A stretch of 64,000 bases of DNA from Sthenelais limicola (lineage: Eukaryota; Annelida; Polychaeta; Phyllodocida; Sigalionidae): positions 46,682,966 through 46,746,965 of the forward strand of contig OW804094.1 in the NCBI GenBank assembly GCA_942159475.1. The letters are read 5' to 3'. Below are positions 53,801-64,000 of the stretch, in pieces (within the stretch, counting starts at the first letter, position 1; each line of letters opens with the position of its first letter). The notes beneath the pieces are model-generated. The model saw only the letters and a list, made by a program, of their open reading frames with translations. It did no database searches and was not told where the DNA came from. A program made the position numbers and the translations under genes.

Positions 53801-56800
53801 GAAAAATAATTTCATAATTTGGGCATGAATAAATATGCATCCCTGGTTAATTGGGGGTCGCGTGGGCCCAACAACTAAGCAAACACATAATGGGATTACC
53901 TGTTCCCTCATCCTTAGTTCAGCATTTGGCACACCTTGTGCAGCTTGTGTACCCGCACGTACCACTGAATAACAGTAAGGATAATTGTATGCAGAGAGCT
54001 AAATTAACACAAAGGATCTTAGAGCAGCTGAGACTGAGTAGTCTAAATGCTTATTCAAAGTATATATCTGACAGGGAATTAATTCTATCTAATCAATATA
54101 CGATAATTGATAAATACGACAACATAATGGCACATTTGTTCAGCAAAGTAATGGTATGCACTTACTGCCTTCTCTTATAAGCCATAAGTTTCTACTGTCC
54201 TTTTTCTTATCAGCCGGGTCTTTGTCTTTCTTTAGTTTCTGAGCATCTGCTTTCGCGACTGCTAATGATACAAGGAGTTTTCTTCCGTCCAACACAATAC
54301 CACCGGACTGAACAAATGCAAAGAATTATAACTTGTGATGTAGTGATTCAAGAATCCCTGACTTACATATCACTAAGAAAACAGGTCCAAGCAAAATCCC
54401 ATGAATGCGGCACACTCTACACTTTCATAGAATCAAATCAAATGGATTAATTCGTACGCCATTAAATCCTTTAAAATATTTTGCTTTTAAATGATGTAGC
54501 AGTGAATATTCTCATACAATTTACCGACGCTACAGTTCATGAGTAGGGAGAAGATAACCCACGCCATAGTTCAAGATATTTGAAATAAGTAGGGAGAAGA
54601 GAAACTAACCCGTAATTGTTCGTTTTGCGATTGCTCCAAGCACTTTTCTGCATCTTCTTTATTCTTAAACTTAACGAAGGCAACACCTGGAAAAGGAAAA
54701 TAATTGTTATGAGGTGCTTCCACTTCTTCAGATAGGGAGAATTACTTTCGATACCACCTATATTATAGAGAACAATTTTAATGGGGAACTTTACCTTTTG
54801 AATGCTCAGTCTCCCGATCAATGACCAAACGACAAAGGGCAATTTCACCAAACTCTCCGAACAATTCCTCAAGATCGTCTTCCTCCGAATCAAAAGAAAC
54901 ATTCCTACAAATTCAATAAGTAGTCTCATTCAGTAAACATAAAATATGCGTGCAACACATGTATCTTAAACCGAGTATTACAAAATGCAAACTTGTATCT
55001 GATAATATTATAAGGTACGTGTTGCTCTTATAAAAGAAACACTTATGGAAGCAGAAATGGACATGCCTGACGAATAGGGTTTTTCCTTCGCCCACATCAC
55101 TGGGTCGGGACGCAAATTTCTTCTTCTTTTGAGTGGACTCATCATCTGGAACATAACATACATTATTATATCTATTGATTAATACACCTGAGTTTACATA
55201 TTTTGAGGACACCCACAATTTAAATGATAAGGAGTTGTACCACATTTTTAAAAAATAAATGGCGAGTTTTCACTACAAACTGGTATTAAGAGGACCGGTT
55301 GAAAGTTTGGCATTCTTCAGAGACGCCGTTTTTAAATTGTTGAATTTCTCACTTTATTTTCCCAACGTTTCGGGACCCTTGTTCCCTTCTTCGGGGGTAG
55401 TGGATGTTATAATGTTATATATTTTTAAATAAATGTTAAAAGTCCAAAAATTAAAGGGATGAATCACTTGTAAGTCCATCATTAAGGTACATCGCGAAAA
55501 AGCTATTTAATTGATTCTTTACCAGAGCTCTCATCGTCTGAATCATCTCCTTCTTCGTCACTGTCTCCTATATCACTTTCCTCGTTACTGTCATCACTTT
55601 CCTCGTTACTGCCATCCTTTTCCTCGTTCTCATCTAAGTCTTCACTTTCGTCATCATCACTGACTTCCTCTTCGCCCGAGCTATTTCCAGAGTCAATCGC
55701 TTCAGAATCGTCATCTGCACTGCTTTCTTCTTCGTTTTCACTCCCGTTATCTTTTAAGCAGACATTTGCATAAAGGTAAGCGTAACTAGGGTTCAGATAA
55801 TAACACTAAAATAGCTTTGTGTGTTATGTTTTAAATGGTACGTTCGCCACCCGAGAACTTTCACATCGTCAGGACCAAACGGGGCTTGTAAGAAAGGTGC
55901 AACAAGTTTTGTGTTTAATAATTTCTGGTTGTAATAAAATAAGTCACTGACACATACAAAACAACGCTTTTAGATGACCTTTGAATATATGTAGGTGATA
56001 AAATGGCTTCGCACCATGCTTAACTGGCGCATTTTTCGGTGTTTTTTTCACTTGTTGTTTCGAAGTTTCCCTGTCCGAATCTTCATCTTCATCCCCAGAC
56101 GAACCTTCTTCGGCATCATCGTCAGATTTATCATCAGCTGCATTAGACTTCTCTATAAAAATAATATGCAGATATGCACAGAGGTTTTCAATTGCTGAGA
56201 GGATTCGGTTAAATCCCGACACCCGAATTCATGAGTTATAATCTAATAAGCTTCTGATGCTACCACTTTTACCGCTCAAATGCCAGTGGTTATACAATGC
56301 CAGCGACCCGCCAATATCAAGAATTGGCATCCAGTCAAGGATGATCATGTTTCCACCGAACGGCTAGTCTGGTGGGAATAAATATAGACTAAATATAGAC
56401 GGCAATAGAGACTTAAGTTTATTAATAGTTACCATCGACGCTTTTGGCCTGCTGAAACTTTTCTCTTTCCAAAGCCCAATCAACTGCGACAGCACGACCT
56501 ACAAGACAAGTTGACAATATGAGAACTCATAAACACGAAATCATAAAACTACCAGGCAACTTGTTACGCCTTAATTAATATCAAATTATTATGCATTAAA
56601 CCATTAAATATTAGGCACTTGTGATCCTGGGTAAATATGTGTCAATTTCTAGGGTTATGAACAAGACATAAGTTGCGGTTTAAAACCTTAGGGAGATTTG
56701 TCATACTCAGGTGAGCAGGCTAGTTTATGTAGCTACATTTTGTATTATATAGGATATATTAGTAAATAATGGAGAAATGATGGTATATATGATGGAGTAT

Positions 56801-59800
56801 GTAGTGTTAAGGATGACATCATCGCAGTAGGCATCCACCCACCGACATACAATTTAAATTCTATTAGTATTTCTGCACCGTAGAAAACTCTATCTACTGC
56901 ACACGTCAGCTCGCCAAGCAACAACTACAACTAAATCTTAGTCATTAAGGATTTACACTGGCATACAACTCTCATAGTTCCTTGTGATATGATGCCTATG
57001 CAAATTCCATTATTAGGTAGGTGACGCCTGCGTGAAGGCTTCAAGATACCATCCTACTTGACAGACATAATAGGGCAGAGCAATAAATCAGTTCAACAGC
57101 AAGCCTGCCTTCCTCACTAAACGTAACATAAATCTTGTAAGGGAAAACTTTGAATTGACATAGTTACCCTTGATGCTTTTCGAATTCATAGCTTTCAACG
57201 CCTTGTTTGCTTCGTCTAAGTTAGAAAACTGGACGAAACCATACCCGAATTTCAAACCCTCTGTAATACAAACAAATAAACATGAAACATGAACAATCAG
57301 GGTATACTGCTTCAGTTTGCAGTTTTGAATAAACGATAGTTGAATAGCGTGAACAACACTTAAAATACAGATGATTTGTATTGAGCCATGGGGGAATATG
57401 GATCCTGTCCTACATATAATACAAAAATCGGACTCAGAAGTATTCCAATGTTAAATGATTAACAAGTAAAGGTTTATTCGAATATTGATTGCGCATTGAC
57501 AGTTAAAGATTAAACGGGGGTTTAACCGCCAAGACTAACAGAGGTAGACATTTTTGTTAACCTAAAGTTACTCACTTGAATTAACTGGTATAGATGCGTC
57601 AGTGATCTTGCCGTAAGTTTTAAAAGCTTCTTTTAATTCGTTGACATCGCACTAGAAAAATTAAAAGTGCAATTAATAACAGTTGAATTATACTCACATT
57701 TGTAGAACATATTGTAATTGGAAGGCTGAAGGGATTGTTGTTGTTGCATGATATTAAATTCTTAAGCTACATACCTTAAAGGAGAGGTTTCTAACAATCA
57801 GCTTGCATCTTTTCTCTGAAACCTTCTTCGGTGTTTTTTCGACGTCCAGAAACAATATAGCACTAACTCCACCTAAAAGAAGTGATATGATCTATTAAAG
57901 ATGGACATAATATATTATATCATAATTTATGTATTTCACAAAAAAGTGTTCTAAATGACTTGTACATAATTACACGGTAACGGAATCTTTACTCTACAAA
58001 GCAGATACCGCTACTGGCTAGTCAAAGACTCTTACCCTTTTCCTGATTGTTGATTTTATTCCTGACTTTCTTAGCATCTTTATTCGATTTGCATCCAAGG
58101 TAAGCTGTATTGTCTTCGCCGTGAGTCGGAATTTCGATGCTTCTAACTGTTTTAATGCCTAGCTTACTGCAAGTGAAGATTAAATAATCAATTCGTGATA
58201 CTTAGGGGTGGGTTCCATTTCCCCGCTACTACTCCCATTACTATGACAATGGATTGCAGCCGTTTCTTTAGAAGCGTGAGCAAGCAACTGAAAGTAACCG
58301 GAATGGAAGCTATTGGCATGCTACTTCTACTGCTACTCGGAAATATTAGCAGACAACACTTAAGAATCCAGTAACGTGAGTAGTAACGTAGAGTGGTGCC
58401 AGTGCTCCGCTACTTCAAACATGTTTGATAGAAGTGTGTGTAATGAAATGTATCAATTTTTGACTGGTGCCTTCTGGTTCATTTGTTAAGTACCCGTCTT
58501 CTTTAGTGGGCTAATGACCCACGTAAATATATTATAGTTAATTATGCATCTCAGTTCTTCATCGACTAGATTTACCAACGATTCTAGAATATCCAGAGTA
58601 AAGACTTTCATTCCTGTGGCAAGACACCCACCTGGACATTACGTCTATACAAAGTAGATGGAATATTGCATACCATAACAATTTCTCAACGTCTCCGGCA
58701 GAGCCTGCTTTCGCACCATTAAGAACAACAGTTGAAACATTCTTGTGACGCAGTTGCTTGGCGGAAAGCTGCTTCGGCACTGCAGGTTTTTCTTTGGTTA
58801 CTTTCGTCACAGAAGGAACAATTTTCGTCACAGGAGGAACAATTTTAGGTTCATCCGCAGGTACTTAAAATAGAATGAAGTCGGTATTACATGTTAGGTT
58901 CTTTTTCATATACTAGCAGAACATCTGCATCCGAATTTAGACAACAAATAGTAAAGCAGGATATTCAATGACGTTTAGCTAATACAGTCCGAGACAAATA
59001 CCTTCATCGTCAGGCTTTTCTGATTCACTCTCTTGTGGGGGTCCCTTGCCTTTCTGTTTTCGGCCCTTTTTAAGGCTTGGGTCGGCATATTTTATAAATA
59101 CCTTCCTTCCCTGGATGGACTTAACGCCGGCAAAAGCTTTTTCTGCATCCTCGCTACACATAGTACAAAACAAGAAATATTGGTCAGCTAAATTGAGATA
59201 GGCATAAATCAACACAAAACATTGGATTTATTCAAATTAACAGAGAAATAATTTAGTTGGAATTCAGCATACGGTGATGTTCTATACAATGTCATTTAGA
59301 AGACTGGCTGAATACAAATTCCAAATACAGAAAAAAAATAAAAAATAAATATCAGTGACAACCGAGTATAATTGTAAAACAATAGCTATAGCTTACCGTA
59401 CTGAATATATTACGTATCCCAATCCTCGTGATTTGCCAGTAGCTGTAGAAGTAGAATATGTAATAATATTAAAAGGGAACTGAATAAGATAATGCACTTG
59501 TCAATTGCAACCCCCACCCCCCCACCCCCGGGTAGGTAGGGGAATGGTAGGGGAATGTCTGAGAAAACATTCCCCCACACAGGCGGAGATTTCCCTTAGT
59601 TTACAGCAATATCAACTAAAGGGGTGGGGGAATGTCCGCCAGTGCCCACTCTATACCTTAGTTAAAACAGCAATATCAACTGGATGGGTGGGGGAATGTC
59701 TGCCAGTGCCCACTCTATACCTTAGTTGAAACAGCAATATCAACTGGATGGGTGGGGGAATGTCTGCCAGTGCTCACTCTATACCTTAGTTGACAGCAAT

Positions 59801-61627
59801 ACCAACTGGATGGGTGGGGGAATGTCCACCAGTGCCCACTCTATACCTTGTTTCCTAAAAGAGTTTTGGTGGTTTTCAGTGTGCATGGGCTTCTCTAGGG
59901 TAAGGTCTAAAGTAACAAACCTCCTCCATTATACACACAAAGTGTGTCACCTTTGAACCTGACAGGGAATTAGCACCCCCTATATAGTGTTTCAACAGTG
60001 TCAGGCCTCAACCCGACATGCTGAACATGATGGCGGACTCTTCTACACATGGGGTACCCCACTTTCTCTGACTGTCATGTCTGAACTATACTTACATCCA
60101 GATCCTTTGGTGTTGGAGGTAGGGTTAGGGTAGGGGTTAGGGTATGGGGTCTCCAGGGTTAGGGGTGGGGAGGGCTCATGTGGGGGGGGGGGGGTTGAGG
60201 GGGTTAGGGGGGGGGCAATGGAGGGGGGTTTATGTCACAAGTCTCCTGTAGATATATGCCTGCCCCCCCTAACAAAAATTCAGAAATTTGTTTTTTCATC
60301 AATGGAGTCTATCTAGGCTCTTTTGATGATAAGAAGCCTACTGCTCCCCACCCTCTGCCCTGTCCCACCCCCACCCCCACTAAATAAATTGAATTTTTGT
60401 GGAATTCTTTTTTTACTTTTTCATCAATAGAGTGTATCTAGGCCCTCTTCTGAAAGGAAGCCCACTGCGCCCCTCCAACATGTGGCATTTATAATTACAA
60501 TGGTCTATCAACAGGCTAGTACACATGATTCAATAAAATTATACAAGTATTGAAAACATTGAGCCAACCCTTCGAGATGTACAAAACTGTATGTCATGAT
60601 GTTTAGATTTCACATCTGATTAATGAAAACTGAAAAATATATTTTCTCCAGCTCTACAGAGCTATGTCAACCAAAGCACCATTTGCAAAACTTTTCTTAG
60701 AATGGCCTTTATATTTTTGCAATAACAGTTTGTCTAAAAGAAAATGTCTTCTGAAACAATGTGCCCCAGGGGGGTCGGGGATTTACAGAAATTTCTTGCC
60801 CTGGGGGGTCGGGGATTTCATCAAATTTCCCAAAAGGCCAAGGACATTCCCCTACCTACCCGGGGGTGGGGGGGTGGGGGTTGCAATTGACAAGTGCATA
60901 ACTTACTGTAAACGTATTAATGTTCGCGCAGTATTTATTTCGCGCACCCACCTTTGGGCGTGAAAATAAATCCTGCGTGAAAGGATTATAATTATTGCAT
61001 GAAGTTGTGAGATTTACTTTCTGCGCGAATTTAAATCTGCCCGAAAAGGTGTCAAAGTACTAAGTGCGCGAAAATGTATCTGCGCGAAATTCAAAATAAA
61101 TACGTATACAGTATCAATTAAGGCTCTCGGGCCGATTTTGTGAGCAAAGCGGGTCAGGGCCACAGGGGGAAAGTGGACAGTAAGAAACTGCGAAACTTGA
61201 AAAATACATTTAACTATTTTAACAGAAAGTCAGAATTCTGGCCCCATATCATTTATGATGATTTTTCTTTGAGATCCCTGCCTTGGAGCCCCTGGACGGG
61301 GCCCCGACGTCCACATCCTTAGTTAGTATTTACTTCAGATCGTAACAACTACACCCCAGGCTCCATCAACATTCCCCGCAGTCCCCATAGTGCCATACCC
61401 ACATGGCATGGTCTGGGCGATAAAGTGAGTAGGCCTACTCGTCATAGTAAATAAGCGGGGAGGCACGATCAGATGAGAAACCTACCTCGGTCAGTGATGA
61501 GGAAACATGATTTAATGGGCCCATGGTCTTCAAATGCTTTTTCGAGATCCTTTTGTGTAATGCTGAAAGCAAGATTCCTGACGAAAAGAGTCTTGCTAGT
61601 CCGTTCTGCCGAGCTCCCGTCCGCCAT
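50845..61627 (-). CDS. RBM28: RNA-binding protein 28, nucleolar multi-RRM protein
   Basis: Nucleolar protein linked to snRNPs and ribosome biogenesis (Nop4 relative). Twenty-two exons: 61627-61486, 59442-59397, 59153-59002, 58863-58674, 58166-58036, 57872-57775, 57651-57576, 57260-57168, 56498-56433, 56152-56015, 55750-55523, 55145-55067, 54904-54795, 54686-54610, 54307-54166, 53964-53900, 53640-53485, 53187-53038, 52771-52697, 52544-52437, 51498-51364, 50973-50845; 2586 nt, 861 residues (human 759). RRM1 is at about 8-95 (TLFVRNLAF). A degenerate RRM-like block lies at about 145-205 and has no counterpart I know in the human protein. RRM2 is at 243-325 (KLIVRNLSF), an acidic Asp/Glu/Ser stretch at 332-455, RRM3 at 470-570 (TLFVRNVSF), RRM4 at 620-725, then a basic tail ending KKWFES. 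The start is taken at MADGSS; an upstream in-frame Met at 61690 also exists. Intron 12 has a GC donor. Confidence 0.94.
51099..51250 (-). mobile_element. tRNA-derived SINE
   Basis: Read on the minus strand it starts GTGGGGTAGCCAAGTGGTCT (A-box type) and has the B box GGTTCGAACCC at 51180-51190. This matches a tRNA with a long variable arm (Leu/Ser-like). About 60 bp of body and an A-rich tail follow. It lies in RBM28 intron 21. Confidence 0.8.
51612..51975 (-). mobile_element. Decayed LINE 3' fragment
   Basis: The minus strand encodes reverse-transcriptase fragments in different frames: RQGSVLGPIIY (the QGSVLGP motif) and LLFADDMVIYNSN (the catalytic ADD block), separated by stops and shifts. 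The 3' end reads AATAAACAATTATCTAATC followed by TAATCTAA, a short tandem repeat tail typical of CR1-like LINEs. It is non-functional and lies in RBM28 intron 20. Confidence 0.75.
59492..60899. mobile_element. Element with perfect 55-bp terminal inverted repeats
   Basis: 1408 bp in RBM28 intron 1. The arms 59492-59546 and 60845-60899 are perfect inverted copies beginning ATGCACTTGTCAATTGCAAC and continuing into C-runs. The flanks allow a 3-bp TAA target duplication, as in PIF/Harbinger elements, but this is tentative. The interior has a tandem array near the left arm and G-rich TTAGGG-like sequence at 60118-60230. There is no transposase frame. Confidence 0.8.
59603..59850. repeat. Tandem repeat, about 64-bp period, four units
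   Basis: Units start ACAGCAATATCAACT at 59603, 59667, 59731 and 59793. Each contains GGGTGGGGGAATGTC and CCACTCTATACCTT. The array lies just inside the left arm of the 59492-60899 element. Confidence 0.88.
60904..61113. repeat. MITE with TACTGTAAACGTATT termini, copy 2
   Basis: 210-bp copy of the element at 5581-5770 with matching terminal inverted repeats (TACTGTAAACGTATTAAT and AATACGTATACAGTA). It starts four bases after the 55-bp inverted-repeat element ends. Confidence 0.78.
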
Positions 61628-61756
61628 GTTTATCTTCAAAACAGCGCTCTCTTCCCTGCGGTGGAAAGTTTTGAAACTACATTGCTTCATGGCGCCATCT
61701 AATGAAATTTGTAGACACTATTAACACAAACATCGCGCCTGCGCGTTATTTCCATC
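61628..61756. promoter_or_regulatory. Bidirectional RBM28/EXOC6 promoter
   Basis: Only 129 bp separate the two divergent start codons. The interval holds an NRF1-like CGCGCCTGCGCG, and both starts sit in YY1-like contexts: CATCATGGCGGC for EXOC6, and AACATGGCGGAC for RBM28 on the other strand. No TATA box is evident. Confidence 0.7.
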
Positions 61757-63116
61757 ATGGCGGCTGCCGGAGAGGAAAATCAGACTGAACAGTCTAGAAA
61801 AGTTCCTATAATCTCGAGAGAGACGGAACTCTCCTTACAAGAACCACCCGTCACTCATCATGATCATCTCATCACTGAGATCGAATCTGCCGACGGTCAT
61901 TTAGGAACCACTTTGAGGTAAGCCATTGGTTGGTGCACTGCTACGCGATTTACTCTTGTCAGAGGAGAAACACCCCTTCCGCGAGCGCCTATCTGCTTGA
62001 TTGCCTAGAATATAGGATATATGTCGGACTGAGTCACGAATTTTATGGGAACTGTTTTTTACTAGTTCAATGCTGTGCGTCTACAGACTAAATTAATCAC
62101 GCTTTGGGTATGCTTTGGAAATTTTAGATAGAGATTACGTTCATTTTGTAACTAACATACATTGTCATGAATACAGAATCATTGTCACTTCCACCACCAA
62201 GTCCAAGTCAGGCAAGTTGCAAACAAGTTACAAGGCGATACAAGTCAAGGGACGAAAGTCAGAATCAGAATTGACTGATTAGTCATTAAATATGAATTCT
62301 AATACCGTAAAATTTATATAGGATGATTTCATACTGAACTTTCCCTACTCATAGGCATATTAGGAATATAGTTGTCAGAGCAATATACTAGCTGTATTAC
62401 CGTACCGTACTGGACATTAAATAAGGCTAAGCCGTTTCTGCAATGGTTAATGTATTGTAGGCCCCACAGGCCTACTAAATATATATCTTAATGTTATGAA
62501 TTGAATGTCAATTGGGTCACTTAGGTTTTAGTCCATTTCCCTGGCAAAGACTAGATACCGGCAATTATTATGGTCCCATTGGTATTGTGTGTGTAGCCTG
62601 TAGGTGTGTGTGTGTCGGGGGGTGGGGGTGGGGGGGGGGGGGGTGGCATTGTTAATCAGTTACCGTACTCAGTATGAATCAAACCATTTATTTCTTTATA
62701 AGTCCATTGTTTTTATCCATCTCAAAATAAGATAATTCTGTGACTGTGACGACCTAATAACAGTATTCATATCCTTGACCTTGTTCAAATGAATCATCAG
62801 CCTCTTTTAATAGCCGGCTATATGAATACTGTGATACTAGTTTGGCAGATAAACACGTTCCTTGTTTGGCCCTCCAGGAGCCGTCACTGTTACAAATAGA
62901 CATTACCTACTGTATTAAATGGAAATTTGCCATTTCTCTTTCAGAGCAATTTATGATGGCGACTCGGATGGTCCTGATAAATTCTTAGAGAGGATTGATG
63001 GAAGAATAAAGAACCATGATAAAGAAATCGAGCGTATGTGCAACTACCATTACCAAGGGTTTATTGAATCCATACGCGGCTTGCTCCAGGTCAGAAGTGA
63101 CGTAGAAAAACTCAAG
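61757..63116 (+). CDS. EXOC6: Exocyst complex component 6 / Sec15, first two exons (partial)
   Basis: Sec15 links Rab GTPases on secretory vesicles to the exocyst tethering complex. Exon 1 (61757-61917) starts MAAAGEENQTEQSRK and includes HDHLITEIES. Exon 2 (62945-63116) carries ERIDGRIKNHDKEIERM and CNYHYQGFIESI, then LLQVRSDVEKLK, which matches the conserved N-terminal coiled-coil region of EXOC6/EXOC6B. The phase at the junction (TTG AG/A) fits. The rest of the gene lies beyond the right edge. EXOC6 and EXOC6B cannot be told apart from this part; an invertebrate would normally have one Sec15. Confidence 0.9.
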
Positions 63117-63404
63117 GTACGCAATGGCTTATGCCATCTAATTGCTATACACCTCACAATGAAAGGACTATGAAATGATAGAACTATTATATGGAAAGTT
63201 GTTACTCAACACCTGCGTACAGATATATTTGCGCCTACGATTAATAATTTTACCTATCCTAGTACGGTATCCTATTATGTTTGTGAATGTATGTGACATT
63301 TGTGATTCATGATGGGAGATGTGTAGTACTGATGATCATTATCATCATTATGTCATAACTGCTCATAACTTATTTTGATCATTGGTAACAAACTGTATAT
63401 ATAT
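63117..63404. other. EXOC6 intron sequence
   Basis: AT-rich intron sequence with no recognised feature before the LINE tail. Confidence 0.5.
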
Positions 63405-64000
63405 TTTATTTTTTTTTACTGATTTTATTTATCCAGCTTCTCAAAACAAATACACATGATATAGTCGAGAACAGGTAACACAATACAGATTCTGTGGCGT
63501 TCCACCTGCTGCTGCAGTCTACTTTAGATTAACATATCCGGTTAGAAATAATACTACGTTTCCGGTGAATTAGTCGATACGGTATAATATAGTACAGAGC
63601 ATGGTAAAAAACGATGGTTACAAACAAGGTTTACATAATGGTAATGATGACTTACAGATTTGTTACAGTACATACAATGCAGTGAGAGGTAACTTCGTAC
63701 CTCCAACAGTGTGCAATGAAAGAATTAGAGATGTACGATATAGATAGAGTGTTGTTGTAGCAGAGAGTGATTAGACAGCAATACTAAGTTGGTGTCTGCC
63801 TAAAAGAGAGAGCTATGTTACTGATCTGATTTTAGCATGATTAGGGCTTTGTTTTTAAATGATCTTGAATCTTGTTCATTTTTTATTGCCTTTGGTAGCT
63901 CGTTCCAAAGTGTACCTCCAGAGTAGGCAGGCGTGCGTCTGCACGCCTCCCTTTTTGGGCGAGGGATCGGGAGGTTATAGATGGAGGAGGCCCTAGTGTC
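63405..64000 (-). mobile_element. CR1/L2-type LINE, 3' part
   Basis: From the right edge the minus strand encodes the conserved C-terminus of a non-LTR reverse transcriptase (YSGGTLWNELPKAIKNEQ, then SFKNKALIMLK) up to a stop at 63828-63830. A 3' UTR of about 400 nt follows and ends with an AATAAA-containing A-rich tail near 63410. The 5' part runs off the window. It lies in an EXOC6 intron. Confidence 0.78.

Noticed and set aside
62590..62645. Quadruplex or regulatory G-run in EXOC6 intron 1
   Set aside because: A simple TG and G microsatellite; no evidence of function.

Overview
This is an intron-rich, AT-rich animal genome segment. The gene models are metazoan. Introns are mostly a few hundred bases long, and many carry small transposons. 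The gene set (insulysin, an X-family DNA polymerase of the Pol mu/TdT type, LETM1, RBM28, Sec15/EXOC6) and the mobile elements suggest a marine invertebrate. I lean towards an invertebrate deuterostome, but the sequence alone does not settle the phylum.

Layout, left to right. Bases 1-5000 hold a plus-strand chain of exons that I cannot name, ending in an exon that resembles the GKAP/DLGAP domain and then running into a stop. Bases 5000-8600 are gene-poor, with one MITE and a striking pair of perfect hairpins. Bases 8676-12528 are a Ty3/Gypsy-type LTR retrotransposon on the minus strand. It has one intact 986-residue Gag-Pol frame, identical 69-bp LTRs and a 5-bp target duplication, but no integrase domain. 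Bases 14188-27453 are a complete minus-strand insulin-degrading enzyme gene (26 coding exons, 1040 residues), including an N-terminal mitochondrial-type leader exon and a C-terminal SKL peroxisomal signal. Bases 28983-38022 are a complete minus-strand DNA polymerase X gene (8 exons, 530 residues: BRCT, HhH, palm). Its 5.2-kb first intron holds a tyrosine-recombinase element with perfect 47-bp inverted repeats, a foldback element, minisatellites and other repeats. Bases 40452-49387 are plus-strand LETM1 (12 exons, about 950 residues). Bases 50845-61627 are minus-strand RBM28 (22 exons, 861 residues). From 61757 the first two exons of plus-strand EXOC6/Sec15 run towards the right edge, which is occupied by the 3' part of a CR1/L2-type LINE.

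Gene organisation. LETM1 and RBM28 converge, with poly(A) signals about 55 bp apart. RBM28 and EXOC6 diverge from a 129-bp shared promoter. The polymerase X gene and LETM1 also diverge. IDE and EXOC6 are close neighbours in vertebrates too, so this may be old microsynteny. Every exon chain for the named genes was checked by hand for splice phase. The summed coding lengths of IDE, Pol X, LETM1 and RBM28 are each divisible by three. Three introns use GC-AG splice sites.

The most unusual items are the integrase-less but recently inserted Gypsy element, the tyrosine-recombinase element with inverted repeats, the foldback element built from GATCGAGGCGCC-type repeats with an 8-bp target duplication, and lineage-specific insertions in the polymerase palm and in RBM28.
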